Positions 16,524 to 25,820 of a stretch of 64,000 nucleotides of DNA are shown in pieces. The stretch is from the NCBI GenBank assembly GCA_947487895.1, contig CANKYF010000005.1:221529-285528 (forward strand), read 5' to 3'. The position numbers and the translations under genes are program-made. The stretch is from an uncultured Flavobacteriaceae bacterium (GTDB taxonomy: Bacteria > Bacteroidota > Bacteroidia > Flavobacteriales > Flavobacteriaceae). A model generated the notes under the pieces. The model made no database searches. It saw only the letters and a program-made list of their open reading frames with translations, and was not told the origin of the DNA. Within the stretch, counting starts at the first letter, position 1. Each line of letters opens with the position of its first letter.

Positions 16524-19500
16524 TTAGTTAGTCTTATAGCTTATAAAATTGATGTAATCATTATTATTGGCAACTAGTATCATTGGCTTGCCTTTAACAG
16601 TAATAAATGCTAAATCTTTAACGTCTTTTGGTGTGTAAAATCCACTATCTAATATTGAAAGTGGCGTAAAGTCTCCTTTACCGTTACCACTTAAAAAGAT
16701 GCCCGTACCGGCATCATTTCTAGGCGTTTCAATTTCTGAATTATATAGATTGCCAGCTCCAATAATATCTAAATGCCCATCATTATTAAAATCCTTTACC
16801 AGAATTTGATTGATACTAGACAATTGAATTTCATTTGGTAATTCATGCAGTATAAATTGTCCGTTTTTATTTTCAATAAATGATGTTGCAAAGGTATTTA
16901 CCTGATAGTGCAGTGCTTTTTCTAAATCTTCTTCGCCATAAACATCAACTAATGTAGCTTCGGCAAATTCATTATAAGTTTTAAACTTATGTTTTATGGC
17001 ACTAATTTGTGAAGAGGAACATGAACGTCCACGAACGGGGTATTTTTTACCTTCATTAAAGTAACTTAAGACAATATCGTTTTTATTATTGTTGTCAAAG
17101 TCATTGAAATAAATATCGAAAGTTTCATTGTCTGAAGATTTGTATTTATAATTTAATCCTAGATTTCCAGCTATAAAATCTATATCACCATCTTCATCAA
17201 AATCACCACTGGTAATACTAAACCACCAGCCAGTTGAGTTTTTCAAGCCTGATTGATTTGAAATTTCAGTGAATTTTTCACCTTGATTATTAGTGAAAAC
17301 ACGAATAGGCATCCATTCACCAACAGCAATTATATCTTGCCAACCATCATTATTAATGTCTTCTAAGCTAATGGCTGTAGTTAATCCTAGCTTATTGAAT
17401 TCTGGTATTAAAACATTTGTAACATCTAAAAAATTAACTTTTTCTGGGGTACTAACGTTTTCCAGAATATATGTTTTAGAAGGAGAGGGGTAGTTACCTG
17501 GTACTAATCTACCACAAACCAAGAGATCTAAATCGCCATCTTTATCAAAATCTAAATTATAAACTCTGGAACCACTTGAAATCATTGTTGGTAGAGCGCC
17601 TTTTACATGGATTAAATTTCCTGAACCATCATTTATATATAACCTGTCTTGAAGATGCGTAGAATCAGGTTCAAACTCATTTCCGCCACTAACAATATAT
17701 AAATCTAAATCACCATCATTATCGGCATCAAACATTAAAGATCCCATGTCTTCTTTTATTATATGGCTATTAAAATCAAATGTTTTTTTATCAAAAGAAC
17801 CTTTTTCATTTTGATAAAATAAGCCTCCTGTTTGTTTTGAAGCGCCACTTATGTAAAAATCATCAAGCCCATCATTGTTTAGGTCTCCTACTGAAATATA
17901 AGGACCATAAGTTGAGGTTTTATGGGGTAATAATATTTCTTTTTTATAGTCATTATACGCATTCTCTTTGTGAATAAATAATGAATCTAAAAAGGTATTT
18001 TGAGAATTAAAAATCTGACTATTGGTTATATGTTCTTTTGAAGGAAGTATAGCATCTGCCTCATCATAGTTGATAGTTATTCTTTTATTTGCAGAAACGT
18101 TTATTAGTGTTTGGGTTTTACCATCAGGCCAATTAATTTGTAATGTATCTACAGTGTTTTTTTTCCCTAAACCAAAATGAAGTTGAGGTGCCATGGAAGA
18201 GATATAACCATGTTCTAAACTTAGTTCTTGAAATTGTTTTTCGCCATTACTAATAAGGGTGCATTTAGTACCTATTCCTTTCTTGTTAAACTTAGTGCCT
18301 TTAAATTGTACAGTTAAATAATTATTGTTTTCGATATTATTGTTTTTAAAAATAACTGCTTTATCATCAATATTATTTAGAATAATTTCTAAATCGCCAT
18401 CATTATCTAAATCAGCATAGGCAACACCGTTTGAAAACCCTTCAAATTGTAGCCCCCAATCTTTATTTATTTTTTTAAAGGTTAAATCTTTTAAGTTTTT
18501 AAAGGCAAAATTATCTGTTTTCTCTGATGGCATTTTTAATGAATTTTTTAAACCATCTATTTTTTGATTGCCTCCAAAAGGCTTTTTGTTTTGTTTTATA
18601 TTATTAAAAAAGTCTGTATTGTTTATTTCTCTTCTGGTTCCGTTTGAAACGTATAAATCTTTCCATCCGTCATTATCTAAATCAGCAAAAATAGGTCCCC
18701 AACTCCAGTCTGTACTTGAGGTATTTGAAATTCTGGAAATGTTATTAAATACAGGAGTGTTGTTGTTTAAAACGCCCGCATTTAATTGGAGGCAGTTATG
18801 CATATATTGATAGTAAAACCCTGAATTATATGTGTCCCAAAACACTTGAGGATTCATACTAGCCATATTGGCTTTAGAACGCTTGTTAGTAGAGGCATCC
18901 ATATCTGCTTGAAATATATCCAGGAAGCCATCATTATTAATATCGGCAATATCTGAACCCATACCATAAAGAGCTGTATGTTTTACAGAAGTTTCTATGG
19001 TGTTTTTAAAGGTGCCATCTCCGTTGTTTAGATATAAAAAATCTGCACTGGCAAAGTCATTACTAACATAGATGTCTTTTAAACTATCATTATTTAAATC
19101 ACTAATACTTGCGCTTAAAGACAGGCTGTATGAAAGTAAACCAGCTTCTTTTGTAATGTCTGTAAAGGTAGCATTGCCATTATTTCTATATAAATGATTG
19201 GAATGTTTATGTAATGCGTGTCTTATATGTTGTTTAAAAGTTTCAGGGGTAGTTTTAAAAGGTGTAATAGGGTAATTGGCTACGTATAAGTCTAAATCAC
19301 CATCATTATCGAAATCAAAAAAAGTACTTTGTGTGCTGTGTCCCTTATCTGCGATTCCGTATGCTTCAGCTTGCTCTTTAAAAGTGATGTAACCCTCTTT
19401 ATTTATACCTTGATTTACCAAAAGTTTGTTAGGACAATTTTGTTGTTTGCCAGAAACACTTAAATAGATATCTAACCAACCATCATTATTAATATCTACT

Positions 19501-19847
19501 GTTGTGGCACCTAAAAACCAGTCTTTGCTTAAACCTGCATTAGATCTTTCTGTAATATCTTCAAAACTTAAATTACCATTGTTTAAATATAATTTGTTGG
19601 TTACCATATTACCTGTAAAATACAGATCTTGTAAGTTGTCATTGTTAAAATCGCCAACAGCAATGCCTCCACCCATGTAAATGTATGGGTAATTGAAATA
19701 GTTTAGTGTATCAGATTCTGTAAGTTTATTTATAAATTCAATATTGGAATCTTCAGAACTTAATAATGTGAACTGTTTTTTTTCAATACTGGAATCTTTT
19801 GAACAAGACAGAATAAAAAGGAAAATAAGAATGCCAAGCCATTTCAT
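16524..19847 (-). CDS. ASPIC/UnbV and FG-GAP (VCBS) repeat lipoprotein, paralogue 2
   Basis: I place the start at the ATG at 19845-19847, not at the upstream in-frame Met at 19898. The internal Met begins a clear lipoprotein signal (MKWLGILIFLFILSC, Cys15) and gives 1107 residues, exactly the length of the downstream paralogue. The order of parts is the same: FG-GAP repeats, a central ASPIC/UnbV domain (GIGTKCTLISNGEKQFQ, then LHFGLGKKNTVDTLQINWPD), then more FG-GAP repeats. Many DxNNDG-type calcium loops are visible. The pair follows susC and susD and probably acts with them at the outer surface. The two copies have clearly diverged, so the duplication is not recent. Confidence 0.85.
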   Translation of the reverse strand: MKWLGILIFLFILSCSKDSSIEKKQFTLLSSEDSNIEFINKLTESDTLNYFNYPYIYMGGGIAVGDFNNDNLQDLYFTGNMVTNKLYLNNGNLSFEDITERSNAGLSKDWFLGATTVDINNDGWLDIYLSVSGKQQNCPNKLLVNQGINKEGYITFKEQAEAYGIADKGHSTQSTFFDFDNDGDLDLYVANYPITPFKTTPETFKQHIRHALHKHSNHLYRNNGNATFTDITKEAGLLSYSLSLSASISDLNNDSLKDIYVSNDFASADFLYLNNGDGTFKNTIETSVKHTALYGMGSDIADINNDGFLDIFQADMDASTNKRSKANMASMNPQVFWDTYNSGFYYQYMHNCLQLNAGVLNNNTPVFNNISRISNTSSTDWSWGPIFADLDNDGWKDLYVSNGTRREINNTDFFNNIKQNKKPFGGNQKIDGLKNSLKMPSEKTDNFAFKNLKDLTFKKINKDWGLQFEGFSNGVAYADLDNDGDLEIILNNIDDKAVIFKNNNIENNNYLTVQFKGTKFNKKGIGTKCTLISNGEKQFQELSLEHGYISSMAPQLHFGLGKKNTVDTLQINWPDGKTQTLINVSANKRITINYDEADAILPSKEHITNSQIFNSQNTFLDSLFIHKENAYNDYKKEILLPHKTSTYGPYISVGDLNNDGLDDFYISGASKQTGGLFYQNEKGSFDKKTFDFNSHIIKEDMGSLMFDADNDGDLDLYIVSGGNEFEPDSTHLQDRLYINDGSGNLIHVKGALPTMISSGSRVYNLDFDKDGDLDLLVCGRLVPGNYPSPSKTYILENVSTPEKVNFLDVTNVLIPEFNKLGLTTAISLEDINNDGWQDIIAVGEWMPIRVFTNNQGEKFTEISNQSGLKNSTGWWFSITSGDFDEDGDIDFIAGNLGLNYKYKSSDNETFDIYFNDFDNNNKNDIVLSYFNEGKKYPVRGRSCSSSQISAIKHKFKTYNEFAEATLVDVYGEEDLEKALHYQVNTFATSFIENKNGQFILHELPNEIQLSSINQILVKDFNNDGHLDIIGAGNLYNSEIETPRNDAGTGIFLSGNGKGDFTPLSILDSGFYTPKDVKDLAFITVKGKPMILVANNNDYINFISYKTN

Positions 19848-19880
19848 AAAGACATATTTTATAAGAATAAATAAAGATAG

Positions 19881-19913
19881 AAAATCCTGTAGCGTCAATT
19901 GACACTACAGGAT
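19881..19913 (-). terminator. Hairpin between susD and the ASPIC/UnbV genes
   Basis: ATCCTGTAG (19884-19892) pairs with CTACAGGAT (19905-19913), and the loop itself contains GTCAATTGAC. Read leftward, TTTTC follows. This could be a partial terminator or RNA-stability element that makes susC and susD more abundant than the two downstream genes. Confidence 0.55.
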
Positions 19914-19957
19914 CAGCAAATTAACTAAACTATAACAATCTTAAAATGCTATTAGAT

Positions 19958-21373
19958 TTATAAATTAGTGTTTCCTTGCAATTCTATATTAGGTATTGGC
20001 AATAAATAAGAATCGCCATCAAACCTTTGTAAATCCAACCACCTGGACTGCTCTCCTGCTAGTTCAACCCATCTTTCGTGTTTTATGGCGTCTAAGATAG
20101 CCTGTGTTCCGGACACGCTAATGGCAGGAAGATTAACAGAAGGTCTTGCTCTTACCTGATTTAAATACCCAAGTGCAACTGTTTCAGATCCACCTGAACG
20201 AATTTCTGCTTCTGCCTGCATAAGTAGTACATCTGCATAACGAAGTACTCTTGCATTAATACCACTATCTGTTGTTTCTGATTCTCTATTATCCAGGTTT
20301 TGGTATTTTCTCCACGCTGGATTATCATCTGGTCCAATTTCACCTGAAATAAAAGTAGAGGCTCCATTATTAAAAGTATTCGTCATAGTGCCATTATCAC
20401 TATCATCAATAGAATAGAAATTAGCGGCATAACGTGTGTCGTCATCTTCATATTCATCTAAAAGTTCCTGGCTTGGTTTTACATTATACCACCCAGAATA
20501 CTCCATGGCTCTAAATGATGTTTCAGAATTATCAAGGCCATTTTGATTCCATGAATCTCCACCCCCAGTAGATTCATCAAAAATCACTTCAAAAAGAGAT
20601 TCGTCATTATGTTCTCCTGCTACAGTAAAATTATCTCTGTAGTTATCAACTAAGTTATATCCAGAAACATTTCCTAAAGCTGTTTTAGCTGCAGCGGCAT
20701 CACCACTTTGTAATAGTACTTTCCCCAATAATGCCCAAGCTGAACCAGATGTTGGTCTACCTACTTCTTGAGTGCCTTTTGCTGGTAAGTTAGTTGTTGC
20801 AAATTGCAAGTCAGTTACAATAGCATTATAAACATCTGCTACAGATGATTTTGGTCTGCCACCTTGTACCACTTCTAAATCTAAGACTAAAGGTATTTCA
20901 CCATACTTTGCTACTAAATTGAAATAGCAAAGAGCTCTTATAAATCTTGTTTCTCCTAACCTAGCTGCTATTTCAGTATCAGGGATATTCTCAAAATTTT
21001 CTTCATTAACAATGACAAAATTACAACGCCCAATAGCTTGATAGTTATGTTGCCAATACTGATTATTACCATTATTTGCTTCATCTACATCTCTATTTAT
21101 CATTTGTACTTTATCTGCTTCTAAATTTCCAGCAGCATAATTTTCACCTGCTACATTATCATTTATATAATACTGATATCTGGCATAATTACCTACTTCT
21201 TGTAAGTAAGTATACGCTGCTGTTACTGCCGATTCTAGTTGTGCACTAGATTTGAAGAATGTCTCAGCTGATAATTGGTTGGGATTTTTTAACTCTATTT
21301 CTGATTCATCGCATGAAATTAGAATCCCAATCATCACTGTTAAAACAGTAAAAAAGATTTTAAATTTTTTCAT
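19958..21373 (-). CDS. SusD/RagB-family outer-surface glycan-binding lipoprotein
   Basis: The protein has 471 residues. The lipoprotein signal ends at Cys21 (GILISCDES). The SusD pattern is clear: LKNPNQLSAETFFKSSAQLESAVTAAYTYL near the N terminus (first TPR-like helices), ETRFIRALCYFNLVAKYGEIPLVLD in the middle, and LRYADVLLMQAEAEIRSG and HERWVELAGEQSRWLDLQRF toward the C terminus. The protein caps the SusC channel and captures oligosaccharide. It is slightly short for the family but has the normal ending (YLLPIPNIEL). It starts 24 bases after the susC stop, as expected for a co-transcribed pair. Confidence 0.93.
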   Translation of the reverse strand: MKKFKIFFTVLTVMIGILISCDESEIELKNPNQLSAETFFKSSAQLESAVTAAYTYLQEVGNYARYQYYINDNVAGENYAAGNLEADKVQMINRDVDEANNGNNQYWQHNYQAIGRCNFVIVNEENFENIPDTEIAARLGETRFIRALCYFNLVAKYGEIPLVLDLEVVQGGRPKSSVADVYNAIVTDLQFATTNLPAKGTQEVGRPTSGSAWALLGKVLLQSGDAAAAKTALGNVSGYNLVDNYRDNFTVAGEHNDESLFEVIFDESTGGGDSWNQNGLDNSETSFRAMEYSGWYNVKPSQELLDEYEDDDTRYAANFYSIDDSDNGTMTNTFNNGASTFISGEIGPDDNPAWRKYQNLDNRESETTDSGINARVLRYADVLLMQAEAEIRSGGSETVALGYLNQVRARPSVNLPAISVSGTQAILDAIKHERWVELAGEQSRWLDLQRFDGDSYLLPIPNIELQGNTNL

Positions 21374-21397
21374 ATTGTAAGTTATTCGTTTTATGGG

Positions 21398-24300
21398 TTA
21401 AAAAGCTAATTGTACACCTGCAATAAAAGATCTAGGTTGAGGAAACACACCTCTGTCAATACCTACACCTGCCGCAGGAGATAGTTGTCCGCTGGTTATA
21501 GTAGTACTTCCGCCAATTTCAGGATCATAACCAGAGTAGTTAGTAATAGTAAATAAGTTCTGAGCAGTTACATAAACTCTAAACTTAGATAGTGATCCGT
21601 TCATGAATGTTGATAATGTTTCGTTAGGTAAACTGTAACCAATGGTAAGGTTTCTTAGTTTCGCATAAGCACCATTTTCTATAAAACGGTCAGAGCGGTT
21701 TACGTTTTCAGAATGGTCTGCTGTGAACCTTGGAACAGAAGTGTTTGTATTAGTAGGTGTCCATCTATTTAAAACAGCTGTTCCTGCATTAAACAAACGT
21801 GTCATACCCTCTAAGTCATAAATATTGGTATTATATATATCATTACCACTTACTCCACTAAAGAATAAAGTAGCATCGAAATTTTTATAATTAGCTGATA
21901 GGTTTATACCATAGGTTAATGTTGGGAATGGATTTCCTATTTTCACATTATCTTCACTATTAATAACACCATCGTTATTTTGATCTACAAAGCGTAGATC
22001 TCCTGGAGCTGTATTGGGATGTTGAGTGGCATGATTATCAACTTCAGCTTGAGATTGAAATAATCCATCAGTTTCAAGTCCATAAAAATAAAATAACGAC
22101 TCTCCTTCTGTAATTCTAGATAAATTTTCATTTTCAAAAGAAGAACTTTCTATAAATGATAGTTCACCTAAGTCGGTTGCCTCATTTTTAGATGTGCCTA
22201 AATTAACATTTGCCGACCAACTAAAATCGCTATCTGAATTGTGGTTATAGCCTATATTAAGTTCAAATCCTTTGGTGTTAGTTGAAGCGCCGTTTCTTTG
22301 TGTGAATGCAGCTCCTAAACCATCTGATGTTACATTAGGTATAGGTACAATAACATCATCAATATCATTGTTATAATATTCTAAAGATACAGTAAGCGCA
22401 TTGTTATAAAAACCAGCATCTAACCCTATGTTTGTCATGCTTGCTTCTTCCCATTTTAAATCTGGGTTTGCAGCACCAAAATTAGAAACACCTACATTGT
22501 TATTTAATCCAATATATCCATATCGAGGTATTAATCCAGCTTCAAATACATAATCTACAGAGCCATCATTACCAGTTTTACCCCATGAACCTCTTAGCTT
22601 TAAGTTACTTATTACACTAGAGTCTTTTAAAAAGTCTTCTTCGCTTAAAACCCAACCAAGAGAAACAGCAGGGAAAGTACCCCATCTATTATTACTACCA
22701 AATCGAGAGGATCCATCACGTCTTATAGATGCAGATAATATGTACTTATTATCATAATTGTAATTTACTCTACCTATATATGATATAAGACCGTATTCAA
22801 AAAGTTGATTTGTTATTACTCCATTCCCCTGAATTACCGGTACTGCATTGGTTAAAGGGTTTGATGCCTGAGATCTGTTATTTCGTGTTGTAGTCTCGAA
22901 TTTTTCTAAAACTGCTAAAAGATCCAGATTGTGTACATCATTAAAAACAGTAGAATATGTTAATGAATTTGTGAATGTATTAGAACTAAATGTATTTGTT
23001 ATTTGATCTAATTGGGCTGCATTTCTTTCATTTATACCCTCATCAAATGAAGGTCTAAAGATATTAGTAGAAGCTGAGGTTCTTTCAAAACCGTATTGAA
23101 ACTTATATTCAAGATTATCTATAAACTCATATGAAGCATAAAAAGATCCTAATATTTTTGAAACATCAGTTATATTATCGCTTATTGTCTGAACTCTAAC
23201 AGGGTTTTCTGCATCAGAACCATTATCTAAAGCAGTATCAGTTCCACCAAAACCACCAGGGTTATTTGCGTCAAAAACTGGTGTATAAGGGAGCGATTTT
23301 ATCACATGTTCTAATAGCGATCTACCACCTGCTTGTTCTTCATTTTTCATTTCAGTATCAGCAATTGCAAGTGTTTCCCCAATTTTTAATTTATTACCTA
23401 TTTTAAACTCACTGTTGGCTCTTAATGAAGCTCTGTTAAACCCAGTGTTTATTATAATACCTTCTTGATCAATATAACCTGCTGATATGTTAAAAATAGC
23501 AGAGTCTGTACCTCCAGACAACCCAATATTAGTGTTATGCATAATGGCATTTTGGAAAATTTCATCTTGCCAGTCTGTATTTAATTCTGTTGATGCTGGG
23601 TCTGTGGTATATCTATTAGGAAGCCCATATGTAGCATCTGCAAAATCTCTAAATTGGCTGGAGTTCAAAAGATCTAATTTTCTAGGAACACTCTGAGATG
23701 ATAAATAAGAATCAAAGGTGACTTTAGTTTTTCCAGCTCTACCTTTTTTAGTTGTAATAATAACAACCCCATTTGATGCCCGTGAACCATAAATTGCTGC
23801 CGTTGAAGCATCTTTTAAAACATTGATAGTTTCTATATCGTTTGGATTAATTTCGTTGATCCCTCCAGATACAATACCGTCTATTACATATAATGGTTGG
23901 TTATTCCCAAAAGTACCCAGGCCACGAATTTGAACCTGCGGAGCTGTTCCAGGTGAGCCAGCATTGATAATTGTTACACCAGGTGCTTGACCTTGCAAAG
24001 CTTGATCTGCCGATATAACAGGTGTTTTGTTAATATCTTCAGATTTTACCGAAGATATAGCCCCTGTTACTAAGCGTCTGGATGTTTTTCCATAACCTAC
24101 TACAACTACTTCATTTAAAGCACTTGCATCTGAAACAAGTACAACATTAATAGTTGTTTGATTACCAACAGTGATTTCCTGTGTTTCATAACCTACAAAA
24201 CTGAAAACCAATACAGCATCATTACTAATATTTGTAAGGCTGTAATTCCCGTCAAAATCAGTAACTGCTCCGTTTGAAGTTCCTTTAACTAATACATTAG

Positions 24301-24418
24301 CACCAGGTAAAGGACCATCGGCGTCTGAAATAGTACCAGTGATATTTTGCCCAAACATAGAGATGCTTAAAATAAAGACCACCAATAAGATTAAATTTTT
24401 AAATAATTTTTTTTTCAT
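21398..24418 (-). CDS. SusC/RagA-family TonB-linked outer-membrane transporter
   Basis: The protein has 1006 residues. A signal peptide (about 1-23) is followed by a carboxypeptidase-regulatory-like domain (NITGTISDADGPLPGANVLV, about 24-100), a TonB-dependent plug (about 110-225, with LQGQAPGVTI and the SusC signature PLYVIDGI before NPNDIETINVLKDASTAAIYG), and a 22-strand barrel that ends in a terminal aromatic (GVQLAF). It imports oligosaccharides bound by the SusD partner, powered by TonB. Its upstream region faces an AraC regulator. The GH3 beta-glucosidase and the sugar symporter nearby hint at a glucan-type substrate, but this is inference. Confidence 0.94.
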   Translation of the reverse strand: MKKKLFKNLILLVVFILSISMFGQNITGTISDADGPLPGANVLVKGTSNGAVTDFDGNYSLTNISNDAVLVFSFVGYETQEITVGNQTTINVVLVSDASALNEVVVVGYGKTSRRLVTGAISSVKSEDINKTPVISADQALQGQAPGVTIINAGSPGTAPQVQIRGLGTFGNNQPLYVIDGIVSGGINEINPNDIETINVLKDASTAAIYGSRASNGVVIITTKKGRAGKTKVTFDSYLSSQSVPRKLDLLNSSQFRDFADATYGLPNRYTTDPASTELNTDWQDEIFQNAIMHNTNIGLSGGTDSAIFNISAGYIDQEGIIINTGFNRASLRANSEFKIGNKLKIGETLAIADTEMKNEEQAGGRSLLEHVIKSLPYTPVFDANNPGGFGGTDTALDNGSDAENPVRVQTISDNITDVSKILGSFYASYEFIDNLEYKFQYGFERTSASTNIFRPSFDEGINERNAAQLDQITNTFSSNTFTNSLTYSTVFNDVHNLDLLAVLEKFETTTRNNRSQASNPLTNAVPVIQGNGVITNQLFEYGLISYIGRVNYNYDNKYILSASIRRDGSSRFGSNNRWGTFPAVSLGWVLSEEDFLKDSSVISNLKLRGSWGKTGNDGSVDYVFEAGLIPRYGYIGLNNNVGVSNFGAANPDLKWEEASMTNIGLDAGFYNNALTVSLEYYNNDIDDVIVPIPNVTSDGLGAAFTQRNGASTNTKGFELNIGYNHNSDSDFSWSANVNLGTSKNEATDLGELSFIESSSFENENLSRITEGESLFYFYGLETDGLFQSQAEVDNHATQHPNTAPGDLRFVDQNNDGVINSEDNVKIGNPFPTLTYGINLSANYKNFDATLFFSGVSGNDIYNTNIYDLEGMTRLFNAGTAVLNRWTPTNTNTSVPRFTADHSENVNRSDRFIENGAYAKLRNLTIGYSLPNETLSTFMNGSLSKFRVYVTAQNLFTITNYSGYDPEIGGSTTITSGQLSPAAGVGIDRGVFPQPRSFIAGVQLAF

Positions 24419-24634
24419 AAGTTGTTGTTAATTAGTTTATTAAAAATAATTTTTTAATAATCGTATTAAATAGATTAGATTTGTAATAAATTGTGATATT
24501 AAAAATCTGCATTATTTAATACTACTTATTTTTTAATTGGTGATACAAAAGTAACATCGAAGTTATCATATATATAATATGATTTTACCAAATATTAATA
24601 TATATTTTTCACAATATCTTAAAAAACACACCAT
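24419..24634. promoter_or_regulatory. Divergent control region between susC and AraC gene
   Basis: Read leftward, CAAAAGTA at 24546-24553 gives TACTTTTG, a match to the TAnnTTTG -7 box of susC. A perfect inverted repeat, ATCATAT (24565-24571) and ATATGAT (24577-24583), sits just upstream at about the -33 position and could be an operator. ACTACTTATTTTTT at 24521-24534 resembles the phased repeats upstream of the other AraC gene (8633-8685). AT-rich palindromes arise easily by chance, so confidence is limited. Confidence 0.4.
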
Positions 24635-25510
24635 ATGTTAGATAATATACATAGAGAGATCACCCAGCTGACTCCAGAGGATAGTTTTTTAGTCTTTGAC
24701 CGGGTAAAAGACGATTTTGATTTTCCAATTCATTTCCACCCTGAGTACGAATTGAATTTTATTCAAAATGGAAAAGGAGTAAGAAGAATAGCTGGAGATA
24801 GTATTGAAGAAATTGATGATATAGAATTAGTGTTTGTAGGTTCGAATCTGGTTCACGGTTGGGAATTGTATAAATGCCAGAGTAAAAAAATACATGAAAT
24901 CACTATTCATATAAATTATGATTTGTTAGATGATAAGTTGTTGGCTAGAAATATATTCAAACCAATTAAAGATATGTTTGACAAATCTTCTCATGGTATT
25001 TTATTTTCTAAAAAAACATCTATTGAGATGGCCTCAAGGCTTATAAAACTTACTAAAACAGATGGTATTGATTATTATTTAGAGTTTGTTTCCATATTAT
25101 ATGACTTGGCAAATTCAAGAAACCAAAGATTACTTTCTAGTGCTACCACGCAAAAAAAGAGTTTTGAAAACAGCTCTAAAATAAAAAAGGTGTACGATTA
25201 TATACAAAGCAATTTTGATAAAAAAATATCTCTAGACGAGATTTCTTCCTTAGTTAATATGAGTCCTATGTCTTTTAATAGATTCATTAAAAAGCGGACT
25301 GGTAAAACGTTTGTTGTGTATGTAAATAGTACCCGTATAAGTCATGCAAGCAAACTTCTTTTAGAAACAGACTTAAGCGTTGCTGAGATAAGCTTTAAGT
25401 GTGGGTTTAATAACATAGCTAACTTCAATCGTATTTTTAAAAAGGAAAAAAACGCGACACCCAGTGAATTTAGAGAAGACTTTAATGCCTGTGTAAGACG
25501 GGTTTTATAA
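24635..25510 (+). CDS. AraC-family transcription regulator of the glycan-uptake locus
   Basis: The protein has 291 residues. The N-terminal half is a cupin-type sensor (HFHPEYELNFIQNGKGVRRIAGD, then LVFVGSNLVHGWEL). The C-terminal part has two helix-turn-helix motifs (SLDEISSLVNMSPMSFNRFIKK and AEISFKCGFNNIANFNRIFKK) and the closing TPSEFR. It is transcribed away from susC across a 216-base gap and towards the GH3 gene. Flavobacterial glycan loci are often controlled by such AraC proteins rather than by SusR or hybrid sensors. The ligand is presumably a sugar, given the histidines in the cupin part, but this is inference. Confidence 0.87.
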   Translation: MLDNIHREITQLTPEDSFLVFDRVKDDFDFPIHFHPEYELNFIQNGKGVRRIAGDSIEEIDDIELVFVGSNLVHGWELYKCQSKKIHEITIHINYDLLDDKLLARNIFKPIKDMFDKSSHGILFSKKTSIEMASRLIKLTKTDGIDYYLEFVSILYDLANSRNQRLLSSATTQKKSFENSSKIKKVYDYIQSNFDKKISLDEISSLVNMSPMSFNRFIKKRTGKTFVVYVNSTRISHASKLLLETDLSVAEISFKCGFNNIANFNRIFKKEKNATPSEFREDFNACVRRVL

Positions 25511-25820
25511 TATAATAGTGTAGTCTTATTTATTTAAAATAGTATCACTATTTGATTATATAAGATAGTTTGATGAGTGCCGTTATGCATATTTTTGTGA
25601 AATAAATTTGCAAAAGGAATTGTTTTTTACGGTTATTTTCTAACCAACATACTGTTTTGTCTTATTTTTCGAGCAAATTTTTAAAATTTGTTTAGCAATC
25701 ATAATTCAATATTTTGTTTAATACATTGATTAAATAATATTATATATTAATTATATAGTACATGTAAAATGATATAAATATGTGTTTTTTGAATAATTAT
25801 GTAAAAGAAATGCCTTTGTT
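25511..25820 (+). promoter_or_regulatory. Upstream region of the beta-glucosidase gene
   Basis: No gene is seen in these 310 AT-rich bases. A promoter-like pair is present at TTG 25569-25571 and TATTTTTG 25590-25597 (18-base spacer), with a second TAAATTTG box at 25603-25610. Both lie more than 200 bases before the GH3 start, so a long leader would follow. No terminator is apparent after the AraC gene, so read-through from it is also possible. Confidence 0.4.

Noticed and set aside
13191..19847. Tandem DNA repeat array
   Set aside because: The repeated protein motif (FG-GAP) is not repeated at the DNA level beyond short Asp/Asn codon runs; it is a protein fold repeat.
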